DNA of 57,663 nucleotides, taken from positions 1 through 57,663 of IMG/VR virus record IMGVR_UViG_3300034062_002204; one strand, written 5' to 3'. Positions within the stretch are counted from its first letter, which is position 1. Each line of letters opens with the position of its first letter. Source of the stretch: a virus. This document shows, piece after piece, positions 23,490 through 31,029 of this stretch. Under the pieces are notes generated by a model. It was not told the DNA's origin and did not search any database. It saw only the letters and a list, made by a program, of their open reading frames with translations. The position numbers and the translations under genes were made by a program.

Positions 23490-24493
23490 GAAAATATATT
23501 ATTATATTGTCTTCGTACCTTAATGAATTTTTGTTTGCCAATGAACTCCGTTAGATTTGATGCACCAACATATGTACAAGCTGACCTCAATCCACCAAGA
23601 ATATCAAGAACGGTTTCTTCTAGAGGTTTAGTGTGTTTATATAGATCTACTCGTTTCCCTTCAGAAGTTTTGTAATTTGAAACGCCACCAGAATACTTAT
23701 CCATAGCATCTTTCGATGACATACCATAGAATGTAGTTCCAGTTTCATTATGACCAGCAAACATTCCACCTAACATAACAAATCTAGCTCCGGCTCCAAA
23801 AGCTTTTGCAACATCTCCTGGAGATGTGCATCCACCATCAGATACAACATCATACACATCATTAAGATTCAGTAGAGCCGAGAATTGTGGAACCCCAATT
23901 CCTGTTTTAATTCTTGTAGTACATACAGATCCAGATCCAATACCAAATTTAATGAAGTCGGCTCCAACACTAACCAACGACTGGCATCCTCTATTAGTAA
24001 CAACGTTCCCGGCCATAATGAATTTATCTGAAAATCTTCTTCTAAATTTAGAAACACATTCATGAAATGCTTGTGTATATCCATTTGCAACATCTAAACA
24101 GATAAATTTAATTTTCGGATCATATTCCAAGATCTCAGATATATTCTGTAATTCTTTTTCTGAAATCCCGGCAGAGATACCGATATACTCTGAATCGTAT
24201 TCGTGCTTCTTGAAATCTTCGACAGTATAAAACTTATGAAGTATTGTCAACATCTTAAATTTTGATAAGACACGTTCTACTTCAAAAGTTCCAATAACAT
24301 CCATGTTAGATGCACAAATAGGAATTCCGGACCAAACCAAATTACCATTAGTATATCTTACTTCTAGATTCACATCCGATCTAGAATTAACTTTTGTGAG
24401 TGTATTATTAGGACGAATCAGAACGTCACAGAAATCTAGATATTCTTCTAATTCTTCCGTCTTACTTGCATAATGAGATTCTTCACCTATCAT
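23486..24493 (-). CDS. guaC: GMP reductase / IMP dehydrogenase family
   Basis: 335 residues, (beta/alpha)8 barrel. Phosphate and flavin-type loops AGNVVTN, and GIGSGSVCTTR with the catalytic Cys followed by Thr-Thr-Arg, as in GuaC; DGGCTSPGDVAKAFGAGARFVMLGGMFAGHNE binds the nucleotide. No CBS domains, which supports GMP reductase (GMP to IMP) over IMPDH. Overlaps dUTPase (ATGA) upstream and the metallopeptidase downstream, so the three are one coupled unit. Likely redirects purine pools. Confidence 0.88.
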   Translation of the reverse strand: MIGEESHYASKTEELEEYLDFCDVLIRPNNTLTKVNSRSDVNLEVRYTNGNLVWSGIPICASNMDVIGTFEVERVLSKFKMLTILHKFYTVEDFKKHEYDSEYIGISAGISEKELQNISEILEYDPKIKFICLDVANGYTQAFHECVSKFRRRFSDKFIMAGNVVTNRGCQSLVSVGADFIKFGIGSGSVCTTRIKTGIGVPQFSALLNLNDVYDVVSDGGCTSPGDVAKAFGAGARFVMLGGMFAGHNETGTTFYGMSSKDAMDKYSGGVSNYKTSEGKRVDLYKHTKPLEETVLDILGGLRSACTYVGASNLTEFIGKQKFIKVRRQYNNIFS

Positions 24494-24999
24494 TTTCCGG
24501 TACTCCCAATTCCACCAATTCTATCTGTAATTTGCTCAGGCTTGTTATAAGTTTGCGATAGACAATAATTTTCCATCTTCAATAATTCACCCTGAGCAAT
24601 TCTATCACCATTCTTTAAATTAACCGTTTGTGTAGAAGTATTTACCAGCATAATAAAGGTTTCGTGGAAATAATCTTGATCTACAACTCCTTCAGAATTG
24701 GCCAAGAATAAACCTTGTTTGAATGCCACAGAAGAACGAATATGAATTCGTAATGAGTAATCTTCTGGAATCTTGAAGATCAAGCCTGTTGGGATTAACA
24801 TTCTATCGCCAGGTTTAATGAGAACGGAATCTTCATGAATGCCGACTAAGATCTCTTTATTTCCTGGAGTATAACATTTAATTTTATTGCCTGTTTTGAT
24901 CCATGCATGAATGTCGAAACAAGCTGATGATAAAGTTGCAAATCTAGGTTCTAGAACTTCTTCTGCCACTTTCCAATATTCTAATGATAAATTACTCAT
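24490..24999 (-). CDS. dut: dUTPase
   Basis: 169 residues, trimeric dUTPase motifs: CFDIHAWI (motif 1), RIHIRSSVAFKQGL (motif 2), EGVVDQDYFHE (motif 3, Asp as the water-activating residue), NLKNGDRIAQGELL (motif 4), and DRIGGIGSTGK (motif 5). Removes dUTP and supplies dUMP. Motif 5 has Ile for the usual Phe. First gene of an ATGA-linked set with GMP reductase. Confidence 0.94.
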   Translation of the reverse strand: MSNLSLEYWKVAEEVLEPRFATLSSACFDIHAWIKTGNKIKCYTPGNKEILVGIHEDSVLIKPGDRMLIPTGLIFKIPEDYSLRIHIRSSVAFKQGLFLANSEGVVDQDYFHETFIMLVNTSTQTVNLKNGDRIAQGELLKMENYCLSQTYNKPEQITDRIGGIGSTGK

Positions 25000-25000
25000 A

Positions 25001-25195
25001 TTATTCTACCTTATGTTGTTCAACTCTTCCCTTCAATAATCCAACTAGCGCCCCCAGAATAAAAATAACTTGCGAATCTGCATCCTTGAAACCGATGTGC
25101 TTCAAACACGCAACGACACCAATAAGGAAGATCAATATAACTATTGATCCCCCCTCGGTCTCGAGCGATCTTAAAAATTTCACCCAATAATCCAT
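25001..25195 (-). CDS. Small two-helix membrane protein, holin-like
   Basis: 64 residues from the ATG at 25195 (an in-frame ATG at 25246 is inside the upstream gene). Two hydrophobic helices, GGSIVILIFLIGVVACL and QVIFILGALVGLLKG, with a basic tail. Size and two-helix plan fit a class II holin, but other small membrane proteins look the same. Next to two more proteins with membrane or amphipathic segments. Confidence 0.6.
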   Translation of the reverse strand: MDYWVKFLRSLETEGGSIVILIFLIGVVACLKHIGFKDADSQVIFILGALVGLLKGRVEQHKVE

Positions 25196-25208
25196 TATTG
25201 TTTTCTTT

Positions 25209-25577
25209 TTAATTTTTCGTTGTTTGTTCTTGTTTGTATTTGGCATATGCTAATTCTACAGCTGTATTAGCAAGATAGTCAGACACAGGATCAGGATTTG
25301 AAGCAACAATAACTTTCTTTGCTAAATCTCTTAGGGCAATAGATTTATCCATACCAGGAGTAAATAGACCTGCAAATCCTAGTCTCTCATAAGCTTCTAG
25401 AATCTTATCATCAGTCTTTGTTGGCGTAAGAAGTGCAATCTTCTTGACTACTGGTAGGGCTTTGTTAACGAGTGGCGATAATTGTTCTAGTAATGCAATA
25501 AAATCATTTGCATTTTGACCGAACAATTTCGTAAAGAAATTCTTAACTGTATTAAATAAATTTTTCAACCAATTCAT
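25209..25577 (-). CDS. Hypothetical protein, 122 residues
   Basis: Amphipathic N-terminus (MNWLKNLFNTVKNFFTKLFG) that could lie on a membrane; remainder helical with Lys/Ala. ATAAATA late-type box about 25 nt before the ATG. No family recognised. Confidence 0.7.
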   Translation of the reverse strand: MNWLKNLFNTVKNFFTKLFGQNANDFIALLEQLSPLVNKALPVVKKIALLTPTKTDDKILEAYERLGFAGLFTPGMDKSIALRDLAKKVIVASNPDPVSDYLANTAVELAYAKYKQEQTTKN

Positions 25578-25597
25578 ATATTAACTCCTATATCTAT

Positions 25598-26305
25598 TTA
25601 TCTGCGTGTTACATTGTAATAAACTAATGTTGCGTTTGCACCTATACCAAGTATTCTATCATACCATTTTGGTTTAGTCAATCTATCGATATTGTTCGTA
25701 ATTTTTGTTACGTTATCAAGAATCACGGGAACTCCATTTGCAAACGAAGTAGAAACTTTATTAATCTCGTTAGTTATTTTTGGAACTTCTTTATTAAATG
25801 TTAAGAAAGAATTAGATCCGGATCTTGCCATATTTCTTGTGTCTATCAATACATCTGTAAAAAGATTTGGCCAACAAGAATCATTATATACGCAATTCAT
25901 TCGTTCATTAATCGGCGTTATTGTATTTGTGAAATCTCTTGGTATGGTTCTATAATCTCTGGAGAGTGCTATAGATTCGTCTGTTATACGATCTAAATTT
26001 GTATTCAATTTTTCGACTGATGCGAAAGTTTTTGATTCTATATTCTCTATTCTAGAGAATAGATTCTTTTCTATAGAAATAATTCTGTTATCTATTTTAG
26101 ATAGAGCAGTGTTTGTTGTTTTTGTAAAATCTTGTCTTACTAATGAGATCTCTGTAAGTAATTTAGTATGCGTCTGGTTAAAGTCTTTAGCAATAGAATC
26201 TAGCGTCTTGTTTATATTGACCAAGAATATGACAGAATATATAAAGAAACAAGCAATACTTAGATTCTTAATGATACCAGATATTTTATCTATTCGTTCA
26301 AACAT
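25598..26305 (-). CDS. Membrane-anchored coiled-coil protein, 235 residues
   Basis: One N-terminal membrane helix (SIACFFIYSVIFLVNI, about residues 15-31), then a long Asn/Ile/Thr coiled-coil with LTEISL, IISIEKN, IENIESK and ITNNIDRL heptad-like steps, two Cys in the middle, and a basic C-terminus. Topology suggests one helix in the inner membrane with a periplasmic rod; a spanin-like or signalling role is possible but unproven. Confidence 0.7.
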   Translation of the reverse strand: MFERIDKISGIIKNLSIACFFIYSVIFLVNINKTLDSIAKDFNQTHTKLLTEISLVRQDFTKTTNTALSKIDNRIISIEKNLFSRIENIESKTFASVEKLNTNLDRITDESIALSRDYRTIPRDFTNTITPINERMNCVYNDSCWPNLFTDVLIDTRNMARSGSNSFLTFNKEVPKITNEINKVSTSFANGVPVILDNVTKITNNIDRLTKPKWYDRILGIGANATLVYYNVTRR

Positions 26306-26577
26306 TTCTTAACATCTTCTCTGTTTATTGGCAACACAAATTTACTAGTTAATTCAGCATTAATATATACATGCACTAGTGGTGTTGTTCTAATTCTATA
26401 TTTCGCATAAGATTCCAAATACTCTTCCGTATCAAGAACACGAATTTCATGACCCAAATCTTTTAATACAGAAAATAATGTCTTTGTCAAAATAGAAGAT
26501 GTGTCACCAAATATAATAATACACTTTTTATTTTGTTCTACAAAATTATCTATGTCAGTTAATTGGAGTTTTGTCAT
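26290..26577 (-). CDS. Thioredoxin-fold protein without active-site cysteines
   Basis: 95 residues. KKCIIIFGDTSS replaces the WCxxC site; RIRTTPLVHVYIN carries the cis-Pro loop and INREDVKKCL the last helix. The fold is suggested by this order, the redox site is not. Overlaps both neighbours by 16-23 nt, so translation is coupled. Confidence 0.6.
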   Translation of the reverse strand: MTKLQLTDIDNFVEQNKKCIIIFGDTSSILTKTLFSVLKDLGHEIRVLDTEEYLESYAKYRIRTTPLVHVYINAELTSKFVLPINREDVKKCLNE

Positions 26578-26842
26578 GTATTTCCATCGAGTACATTTGA
26601 TTTAATGCAATCATCTCGTTACCATGTCTGATAATTTCTTCCATATTCAGCAATTCGATATTTAGTGAATTACCAATTACTTCTGTTGTATTCCAGAGAT
26701 AATCCAAATTCATTTCCAATAAACCATCTTGGCTCGGAAACAACCCCAATTTCAACAGATACATTTGTAATGCTACAAGAAAATATCTTTGAGACTCAAG
26801 GACTTCTTTAAGTTCAGTTTTTTTCATAATAGATTTGTGCAT
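26555..26842 (-). CDS. Hypothetical protein, up to 95 residues
   Basis: Leu/Glu-rich helical protein. Two in-frame ATGs (26842 and 26827) both lie inside the end of the upstream gene; neither has a clear ribosome site, so the start is open. No family recognised. Confidence 0.6.
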   Translation of the reverse strand: MHKSIMKKTELKEVLESQRYFLVALQMYLLKLGLFPSQDGLLEMNLDYLWNTTEVIGNSLNIELLNMEEIIRHGNEMIALNQMYSMEIHDKTPIN

Positions 26843-27227
26843 TCCGTTTCTGTTCTAAGAACTGTTGTTTTCTGGCCTCACTGAAACCTTCTAAGAAGGC
26901 TTGGGTTTCTTCATCAGACATAGATGAAATTTTATGTAGAATGTCGTACGATAGTATACACGATTCTATGAACACACCAAAATATTCTCTATATTCAAAT
27001 AATTTCATCAAATTAAAAACAAAAAATATAACTGGCACAATATACCAAACGACATTATCTGGTTTCGAGATAAACAAATAACTAATAAATGCCATCGAAA
27101 CAATGAATAAACCGATCCGAACGGCAAACGAAATTGACATAATCATCTTAAAAGATGCAGGATCTTCTAAGATCGTTTGCATTAAAGATGGTGAGTATTT
27201 GGAATCAGTGATTGTTTTGAGTAACAT
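26814..27227 (-). CDS. Two-helix membrane protein, 137 residues
   Basis: Hydrophobic helices IGLFIVSMAFISYLFI and VVWYIVPVIFFVFNLM, then a cytosolic helical tail with EGFSEARKQQFLEQ. First gene of the 27.2-25.0 kb membrane-protein run, preceded by a late-type TATAAATA and a strong leader hairpin. Function unknown; belongs to the candidate lysis region. Confidence 0.7.
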   Translation of the reverse strand: MLLKTITDSKYSPSLMQTILEDPASFKMIMSISFAVRIGLFIVSMAFISYLFISKPDNVVWYIVPVIFFVFNLMKLFEYREYFGVFIESCILSYDILHKISSMSDEETQAFLEGFSEARKQQFLEQKRNAQIYYEKN

Positions 27228-27237
27228 AAGATATTGA

Positions 27238-27258
27238 TTGTGGGGTCACGCCCCACAA
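27238..27258 (-). terminator. Strong hairpin between 27262 gene and membrane-protein run
   Basis: TTGTGGGG-CGTGA-CCCCACAA, a perfect 8-bp stem. It lies between a late-type promoter and the next ATG, so it is in the leader of late transcripts and could end early ones. No U-run. Confidence 0.55.
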
Positions 27259-27266
27259 TATTTATA
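27259..27266 (-). promoter_or_regulatory. T4-type late promoter (TATAAATA)
   Basis: Overlaps the stop codon of the 27262-27477 gene and lies 32 nt before ATG 27227. Confidence 0.55.
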
Positions 27267-27477
27267 GTGTGTAATAAATTTCGACTGAACCATTACGATT
27301 CTTCTTGGCTTCAGTTCGAATCTTAAAACCTTCCTTGCGAAGACTCGATACTACAGCTCGGGCATTTGCAATACCAAGATCACGTTGGGCCTGTCGAGCC
27401 GTTAGTTGATTACGATTCTTTCGTGAGAGTACATGTAGTACACGTTCCTTTTGAGTCATATCAGTTAATCGTTCCAT
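27262..27477 (-). CDS. Small helix-turn-helix protein
   Basis: 71 residues: MTQKERVLHVLSRKNRNQLTARQAQRDLGIANARAVVSSLRKEG reads as a winged helix-turn-helix with a recognition helix around ANARAVVSSLR, ending in a two-strand wing (GSVEIYYTL). Probable DNA-binding regulator. SD AGGAG. Confidence 0.75.
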   Translation of the reverse strand: MERLTDMTQKERVLHVLSRKNRNQLTARQAQRDLGIANARAVVSSLRKEGFKIRTEAKKNRNGSVEIYYTL

Positions 27478-27491
27478 TCATTTCTCCTAAT

Positions 27492-28433
27492 TTAAAATTC
27501 AACATCAATTAAACCACACTGAAAAACAGGAAGGTTGAGTTCTTTCCAACATTCCCTGATGACCTGTGGTCGATCGTCAAAGACTACAATTACATTATAC
27601 TTATCTTTTACATATAAGTCAAACAATTCTTTCTTGACAAGCGAATCACGACGGCGATCGCCTTCTTTGCGCATGTGCAATTCAACACAATAATCGCTGG
27701 TAAAATTAGTCTTATGATTTTCAACTTCAAGTCCACACTTATCATTTGTCCAACGAACAGTGGGTTCCAAAGCCTTCTCTGACCGACCAGAGAAAACAAA
27801 CACTTTGAGTTCTGGATTCGCAGTCATCATTGAGATGATAGTGAATAGAACGTGCTGACGAACATCATCCTGATACACCTTATGCTCATCATAAGGACCA
27901 CGATCCTTCATCTGAGCCATGGTACCATCGATATCGACGATGATACAGTCAGGCAGTTTGTTCGGAATCCAAGCAGGCAGATCACGATCTACAGGTGTCT
28001 TCATGAATTGATTATACATGTTACGAATTACCTTTTCGCCAACCTGAGCGAACTCATCACGCAATGAGTTACGACGAATACATTCTTCAAGAGAAACGTG
28101 GCGGAAGTCTACAATCTCAATCACATACCCAAGTTTCTCGCAAGATTCCTTGGTAGATTTAAGGGTCTTCGGATTCAGATGAGTATTATCGATCACAATA
28201 TCTGCTTTGACAAGCGCTCTGGCAACAATCAACATCTCACGATTCGCCCGAACTGCGTCTTCAATCTTTGGAGACCAGTTACGATGACCAAGCGATTCAT
28301 AGATAGCATTTCGAATGTCGTCGTTATTGATTCGAACAATAATATTCTCATCCGTAGAATTCTTCTCGCAGAAGTCTTTCGCCCAAGTAGATTTACCAGA
28401 AGCAGGTAAACCGATAGTAATATATGCTTTCAT
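27492..28433 (-). CDS. pseT: PseT-like polynucleotide 5'-kinase / 3'-phosphatase
   Basis: 313 residues (T4 301). Kinase at the N-terminus with P-loop IGLPASGKST (residues about 5-14) and Asp/Arg sites in IDNTHLNPKT; phosphatase at the C-terminus with DIDGTMA (DxDGT) and VFVFSGRSE, and FDDRPQ near the end. Heals 2',3'-cyclic and 5'-OH ends so Rnl1 (7428-8525) can seal them. Start overlaps the stop of the 26-residue membrane peptide by 1 nt. Confidence 0.95.
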   Translation of the reverse strand: MKAYITIGLPASGKSTWAKDFCEKNSTDENIIVRINNDDIRNAIYESLGHRNWSPKIEDAVRANREMLIVARALVKADIVIDNTHLNPKTLKSTKESCEKLGYVIEIVDFRHVSLEECIRRNSLRDEFAQVGEKVIRNMYNQFMKTPVDRDLPAWIPNKLPDCIIVDIDGTMAQMKDRGPYDEHKVYQDDVRQHVLFTIISMMTANPELKVFVFSGRSEKALEPTVRWTNDKCGLEVENHKTNFTSDYCVELHMRKEGDRRRDSLVKKELFDLYVKDKYNVIVVFDDRPQVIRECWKELNLPVFQCGLIDVEF

Positions 28434-28513
28434 TAGAGAACCACCGTATACAAAACGATAATCAAAATTAGAGCGGCGAAGGCCAGGAAGTCTTTGATGT
28501 CACTCATACTCAT
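28433..28513 (-). CDS. Leaderless 26-residue membrane peptide
   Basis: MSMSDIKDFLAFAALILIIV then a short tail, one membrane helix. ATG is 6 nt after TATACT of a good promoter, and its TAA overlaps the ATG of pseT, so it is both first gene and translational lead-in for pseT. Too short for most gene finders. Confidence 0.65.
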   Translation of the reverse strand: MSMSDIKDFLAFAALILIIVLYTVVL

Positions 28514-28519
28514 ATTAAT

Positions 28520-28548
28520 AGTATACCGTATTGTGTTCAAAATATCAA
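28520..28548 (-). promoter_or_regulatory. Leaderless-type promoter
   Basis: TTGATA, 17-nt spacer, TATACT, 6 nt to ATG 28513. Confidence 0.75.
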
Positions 28549-28751
28549 TCGATGACAAATCTTTTTTTCTGAACTGGAGCCCACATCAGATGCTCCTCAT
28601 TAATCCATTCTGGATAGAATCGACCATTCAAGATATCACAATGTCGCTGGATCTCAAGATTCGATGCTACAGAATCATAGAGAACTTCACCAGTCATTCG
28701 TTCTACAATAGCATTACCAATAACCATAAACCGATCGATGTTGCTATTCAT
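28545..28751 (-). CDS. Hypothetical protein, 68 residues
   Basis: SD AAAGGAAAA before the ATG, which lies 1 nt after the previous stop. Mixed alpha/beta with His, Trp and basic C-terminus. No family recognised. Confidence 0.65.
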   Translation of the reverse strand: MNSNIDRFMVIGNAIVERMTGEVLYDSVASNLEIQRHCDILNGRFYPEWINEEHLMWAPVQKKRFVID

Positions 28752-28934
28752 TTAATTTTCCTTTAAGAGATATTCGTTAGAGATTGTCTTGAACGAGATG
28801 TTTGGATCAAAGATAGACTTCCAAACAAGTCCTTCACGCTTCATATCAGGATTCAAAACAGAATTCCCATCAGCCATATTCAGCATTACATCAACGCTAG
28901 AGCCAATCAATCCACTTTCGTTTATTATACGCAT
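28752..28934 (-). CDS. RNA-ligase-like C-terminal fragment
   Basis: 60 residues with REGLVWKSIFDPNISFKTIS then NEYLLK, which matches motif IV (EGLVxK) and motif V (SFKxISNxYLLK) of Rnl2-type RNA ligases. The adenylation motif KxDG and everything before it are missing. It has its own SD (GAGG) so it may be expressed, but it cannot be a full ligase. Confidence 0.6.
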   Translation of the reverse strand: MRIINESGLIGSSVDVMLNMADGNSVLNPDMKREGLVWKSIFDPNISFKTISNEYLLKEN

Positions 28935-28944
28935 GTATCCTCTA

Positions 28945-29193
28945 TTAAACTTGAGTTAGAAATAATGAGTCCTCATTATCTTTAATGAATTTCAGGACAT
29001 CAAATAAAGTGTTCAAAATTTTATGATCATACGAATATTTCGAAGGGGACTTGGGATCAACATAACGGTGTTCAAAGGAACAATTGTTAGCATCGTACGA
29101 TCCAATATACTCGTCGGTCTTGATGTCATAAAAATCCAACCAAGAACCAGTCAACGAAGGACCGATTTTAATTTTAGAAGTAGCGACGATCAT
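28945..29193 (-). CDS. Hypothetical protein, 82 residues
   Basis: Leaderless start 6 nt after TATAAT. WLDFYDIKTDEYIGSYD and a C-terminal helix; small alpha/beta protein. First gene of a four-gene minus-strand run down to 28545. Confidence 0.7.
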   Translation of the reverse strand: MIVATSKIKIGPSLTGSWLDFYDIKTDEYIGSYDANNCSFEHRYVDPKSPSKYSYDHKILNTLFDVLKFIKDNEDSLFLTQV

Positions 29194-29199
29194 ACAACC

Positions 29200-29228
29200 A
29201 TTATACCTGATCCAAAACCGAGGAGCAA
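29200..29228 (-). promoter_or_regulatory. Leaderless-type promoter
   Basis: TTGCTC, 17-nt spacer, TATAAT, 6 nt to ATG 29193; preceded by AAAAAAACT and the palindromic element. Confidence 0.8.
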
Positions 29229-29236
29229 GTTTTTTT

Positions 29237-29303
29237 GAAAGAATATCTCATTTAAAATCAATGACTTGCTGCAAGTGATTGAAAACAAATAGAATATTCT
29301 TTC
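29237..29303. repeat. Recurrent palindromic promoter-upstream element
   Basis: GAAAGAATATCTC ... GAATATTCTTTC arms around TGACTTG-ctg-CAAGTGA. The last codons of the Nudix gene lie in it. Confidence 0.75.
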
Positions 29304-29698
29304 ACACAATCTTCAAGACCACACGCAAATGTTTTGGCCATCGGGATCATCCAATATAAATTAGTTAACAAAGGCAATTCTTCCATATCATCTATATGAA
29401 TCACAACAATCTGTTCTTCAGTCATAGTGTCGGTCGCATAAGGATCGCCAATAACATAAAAGAAATGAACAACAAAATCATCTCCATTCAAAGTTATAAA
29501 TTTTTTCCAGTTCTCAACATCTAATCCAGCTTCTTCATTAAACTCACGACGCATCGCTTGTTCTGGTGATTCATTCTCTTCGATCTTGCCACCAATACCA
29601 TTAATCTTTCCTCTTTGCCAATCAGGCTTTTCTTTACGGATTAGAGCAATTTGATCTAAAGATTCATTAAATAGAAATCCTACTACATACTCAATCAT
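29258..29698 (-). CDS. Nudix hydrolase
   Basis: 146 residues with a full Nudix box GGKIEENESPEQAMRREFNEEAGL (G-x5-E-x7-REF-x-EE-x-G-L). N-terminus YVVGFLFNESLDQIALIRK is the usual first strand. Could clean oxidised nucleotides or remove ADP-ribose/NADH-type compounds; substrate not deducible. SD GGAGGA before the ATG. Confidence 0.92.
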   Translation of the reverse strand: MIEYVVGFLFNESLDQIALIRKEKPDWQRGKINGIGGKIEENESPEQAMRREFNEEAGLDVENWKKFITLNGDDFVVHFFYVIGDPYATDTMTEEQIVVIHIDDMEELPLLTNLYWMIPMAKTFACGLEDCVKEYSICFQSLAASH

Positions 29699-29717
29699 AT
29701 ATCCTCCAAAATGAAAT

Positions 29718-29740
29718 CCCTCCAGATTTGATCTAGAGGG
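29718..29740 (-). terminator. Terminator after gp32
   Basis: CCCTC(TAGAT)/(ATCTG)GAGGG type stem with ATTTCATTTT after it, between gp32 and Nudix. Confidence 0.7.
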
Positions 29741-29761
29741 AGTTTCTATTTTTATTAATTA

Positions 29762-30673
29762 TTACTCTTCTGCTAACTTACGGAAGAAATCTAAAGAATC
29801 ATCTTCTTCATCAGTTTCTTCTGACTTCCAAGGAACTTCATCCTCATCTTCAGTAACTGATGCTTTCTTGCTCTCCATCTTAGGAGCAGGCTTAGAAGGC
29901 ATAGAATCTTCAGACTTCTTCGGTGCCGAAGCCTTATTACCCAACACCTTATCAAGACGTGCCTTCAATTCTTCATAAGACTTGAAGTTCTTCGGATCAG
30001 TAAACTCATTAAGAGCGTATAGAGAATTCCAAACCTTCTCTAGCTTCTCATCGTCACCATCAAGAAAAGGAGCCTGAGCCTCGAACGATGAATTATCGTA
30101 GTTTGGATATCCATCAACTTTCTTGATCTTCAGACGGAAGTTAGAGCCCTGCCAAAAATCAAATGGATCAACTGCCTTTTCGCCTTCAAATACTGGCTTC
30201 ATGGCTTCTTGAATCTTCTCAAAGATCTTCTTACCAAATTTCCACAATACCACCTTACCTTCATTCTGTGGATTCTTAGGATCAGAAATCACATAGATGT
30301 TAGAGATATATTGCTGCTTGCGCTTACGCTTACGAACGATTTCCTTATTGGCTTCAATACCAGTTGCCCAAAGTTCAGTATTTTTTTCTCCAATTGGATC
30401 CTGTTGTCCAATTGTAGTTAGTGAATTCTCAATATACCAACCACCAGGTCCCTGGAACGAATGCGAAAAAACTGTTACCCAAGGTAACTTATCGTTCTTT
30501 CCTGCTGGAAGGAACCGAATTAGAGCTGTGCCGTTTCCAGTCTTCTCGTCCATAGGAACCGACCAAAAACGATCATCTTGGTACTTGTTACCGCCAGATG
30601 ACATCTTTTCTAATTCTGCTACTAAATTGTCTAGATTAGACTTTGACTTCTTCTTTAGATCTGCGAAATTCAT
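29762..30673 (-). CDS. 32: gp32-like single-stranded DNA-binding protein
   Basis: 303 residues (T4 301). Basic N-terminus FADLKKKSKSNLDNLV holds a LAST-like cooperativity motif; OB core with FWSVPMDEKTGNGTALIRFLPAG and PWVTVFSHSFQGPGGWYIENSLTTIG; acidic tail EEDDSLDFFRKLAEE for partner binding (gp59, UvsY, polymerase). There is no cysteine, so the zinc site of T4 gp32 is absent. Coats ssDNA in replication and recombination. Confidence 0.95.
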   Translation of the reverse strand: MNFADLKKKSKSNLDNLVAELEKMSSGGNKYQDDRFWSVPMDEKTGNGTALIRFLPAGKNDKLPWVTVFSHSFQGPGGWYIENSLTTIGQQDPIGEKNTELWATGIEANKEIVRKRKRKQQYISNIYVISDPKNPQNEGKVVLWKFGKKIFEKIQEAMKPVFEGEKAVDPFDFWQGSNFRLKIKKVDGYPNYDNSSFEAQAPFLDGDDEKLEKVWNSLYALNEFTDPKNFKSYEELKARLDKVLGNKASAPKKSEDSMPSKPAPKMESKKASVTEDEDEVPWKSEETDEEDDSLDFFRKLAEE

Positions 30674-30982
30674 TTAGTTATCCTCTTTCTTTTTCTTGCT
30701 TTTACTTGCTAATTGTTGATAAAGTTTTTTAATCTCTTCACGATACTTCTCATTCTCAACTTCTAAGTTATTTAGGCGTTCTGTATATTCTGTTTCCATC
30801 TTATTGTAAGAATAATACATACTCAAAATAATATTTTCTAAGGTATCTAGTGATTCATACACTTCATCAATTAATGAAGAAATAGTTTCTTCATTAAGTC
30901 CATCGATCTCAAATATATTATCCGATTCTTCCGAATCGGTCAAATCATCTTCATCATCAAACCGTATCAAATCATCTTTCAT
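30674..30982 (-). CDS. Acidic coiled-coil protein between 59 and 32
   Basis: 102 residues. Acidic first half (DDEDDLTDSEESDN), then a coiled coil (TERLNNLEVENEKYREEIKKL) and a Lys-rich tail. Its stop overlaps the region before gp32 (1-nt gap), so co-translated with it. Possibly a partner of the replisome by position only. Confidence 0.7.
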   Translation of the reverse strand: MKDDLIRFDDEDDLTDSEESDNIFEIDGLNEETISSLIDEVYESLDTLENIILSMYYSYNKMETEYTERLNNLEVENEKYREEIKKLYQQLASKSKKKKEDN

Positions 30983-31029
30983 GTCATATGAACCTCATAT
31001 CAATATCATAACTTATATCAGTTCAACTA

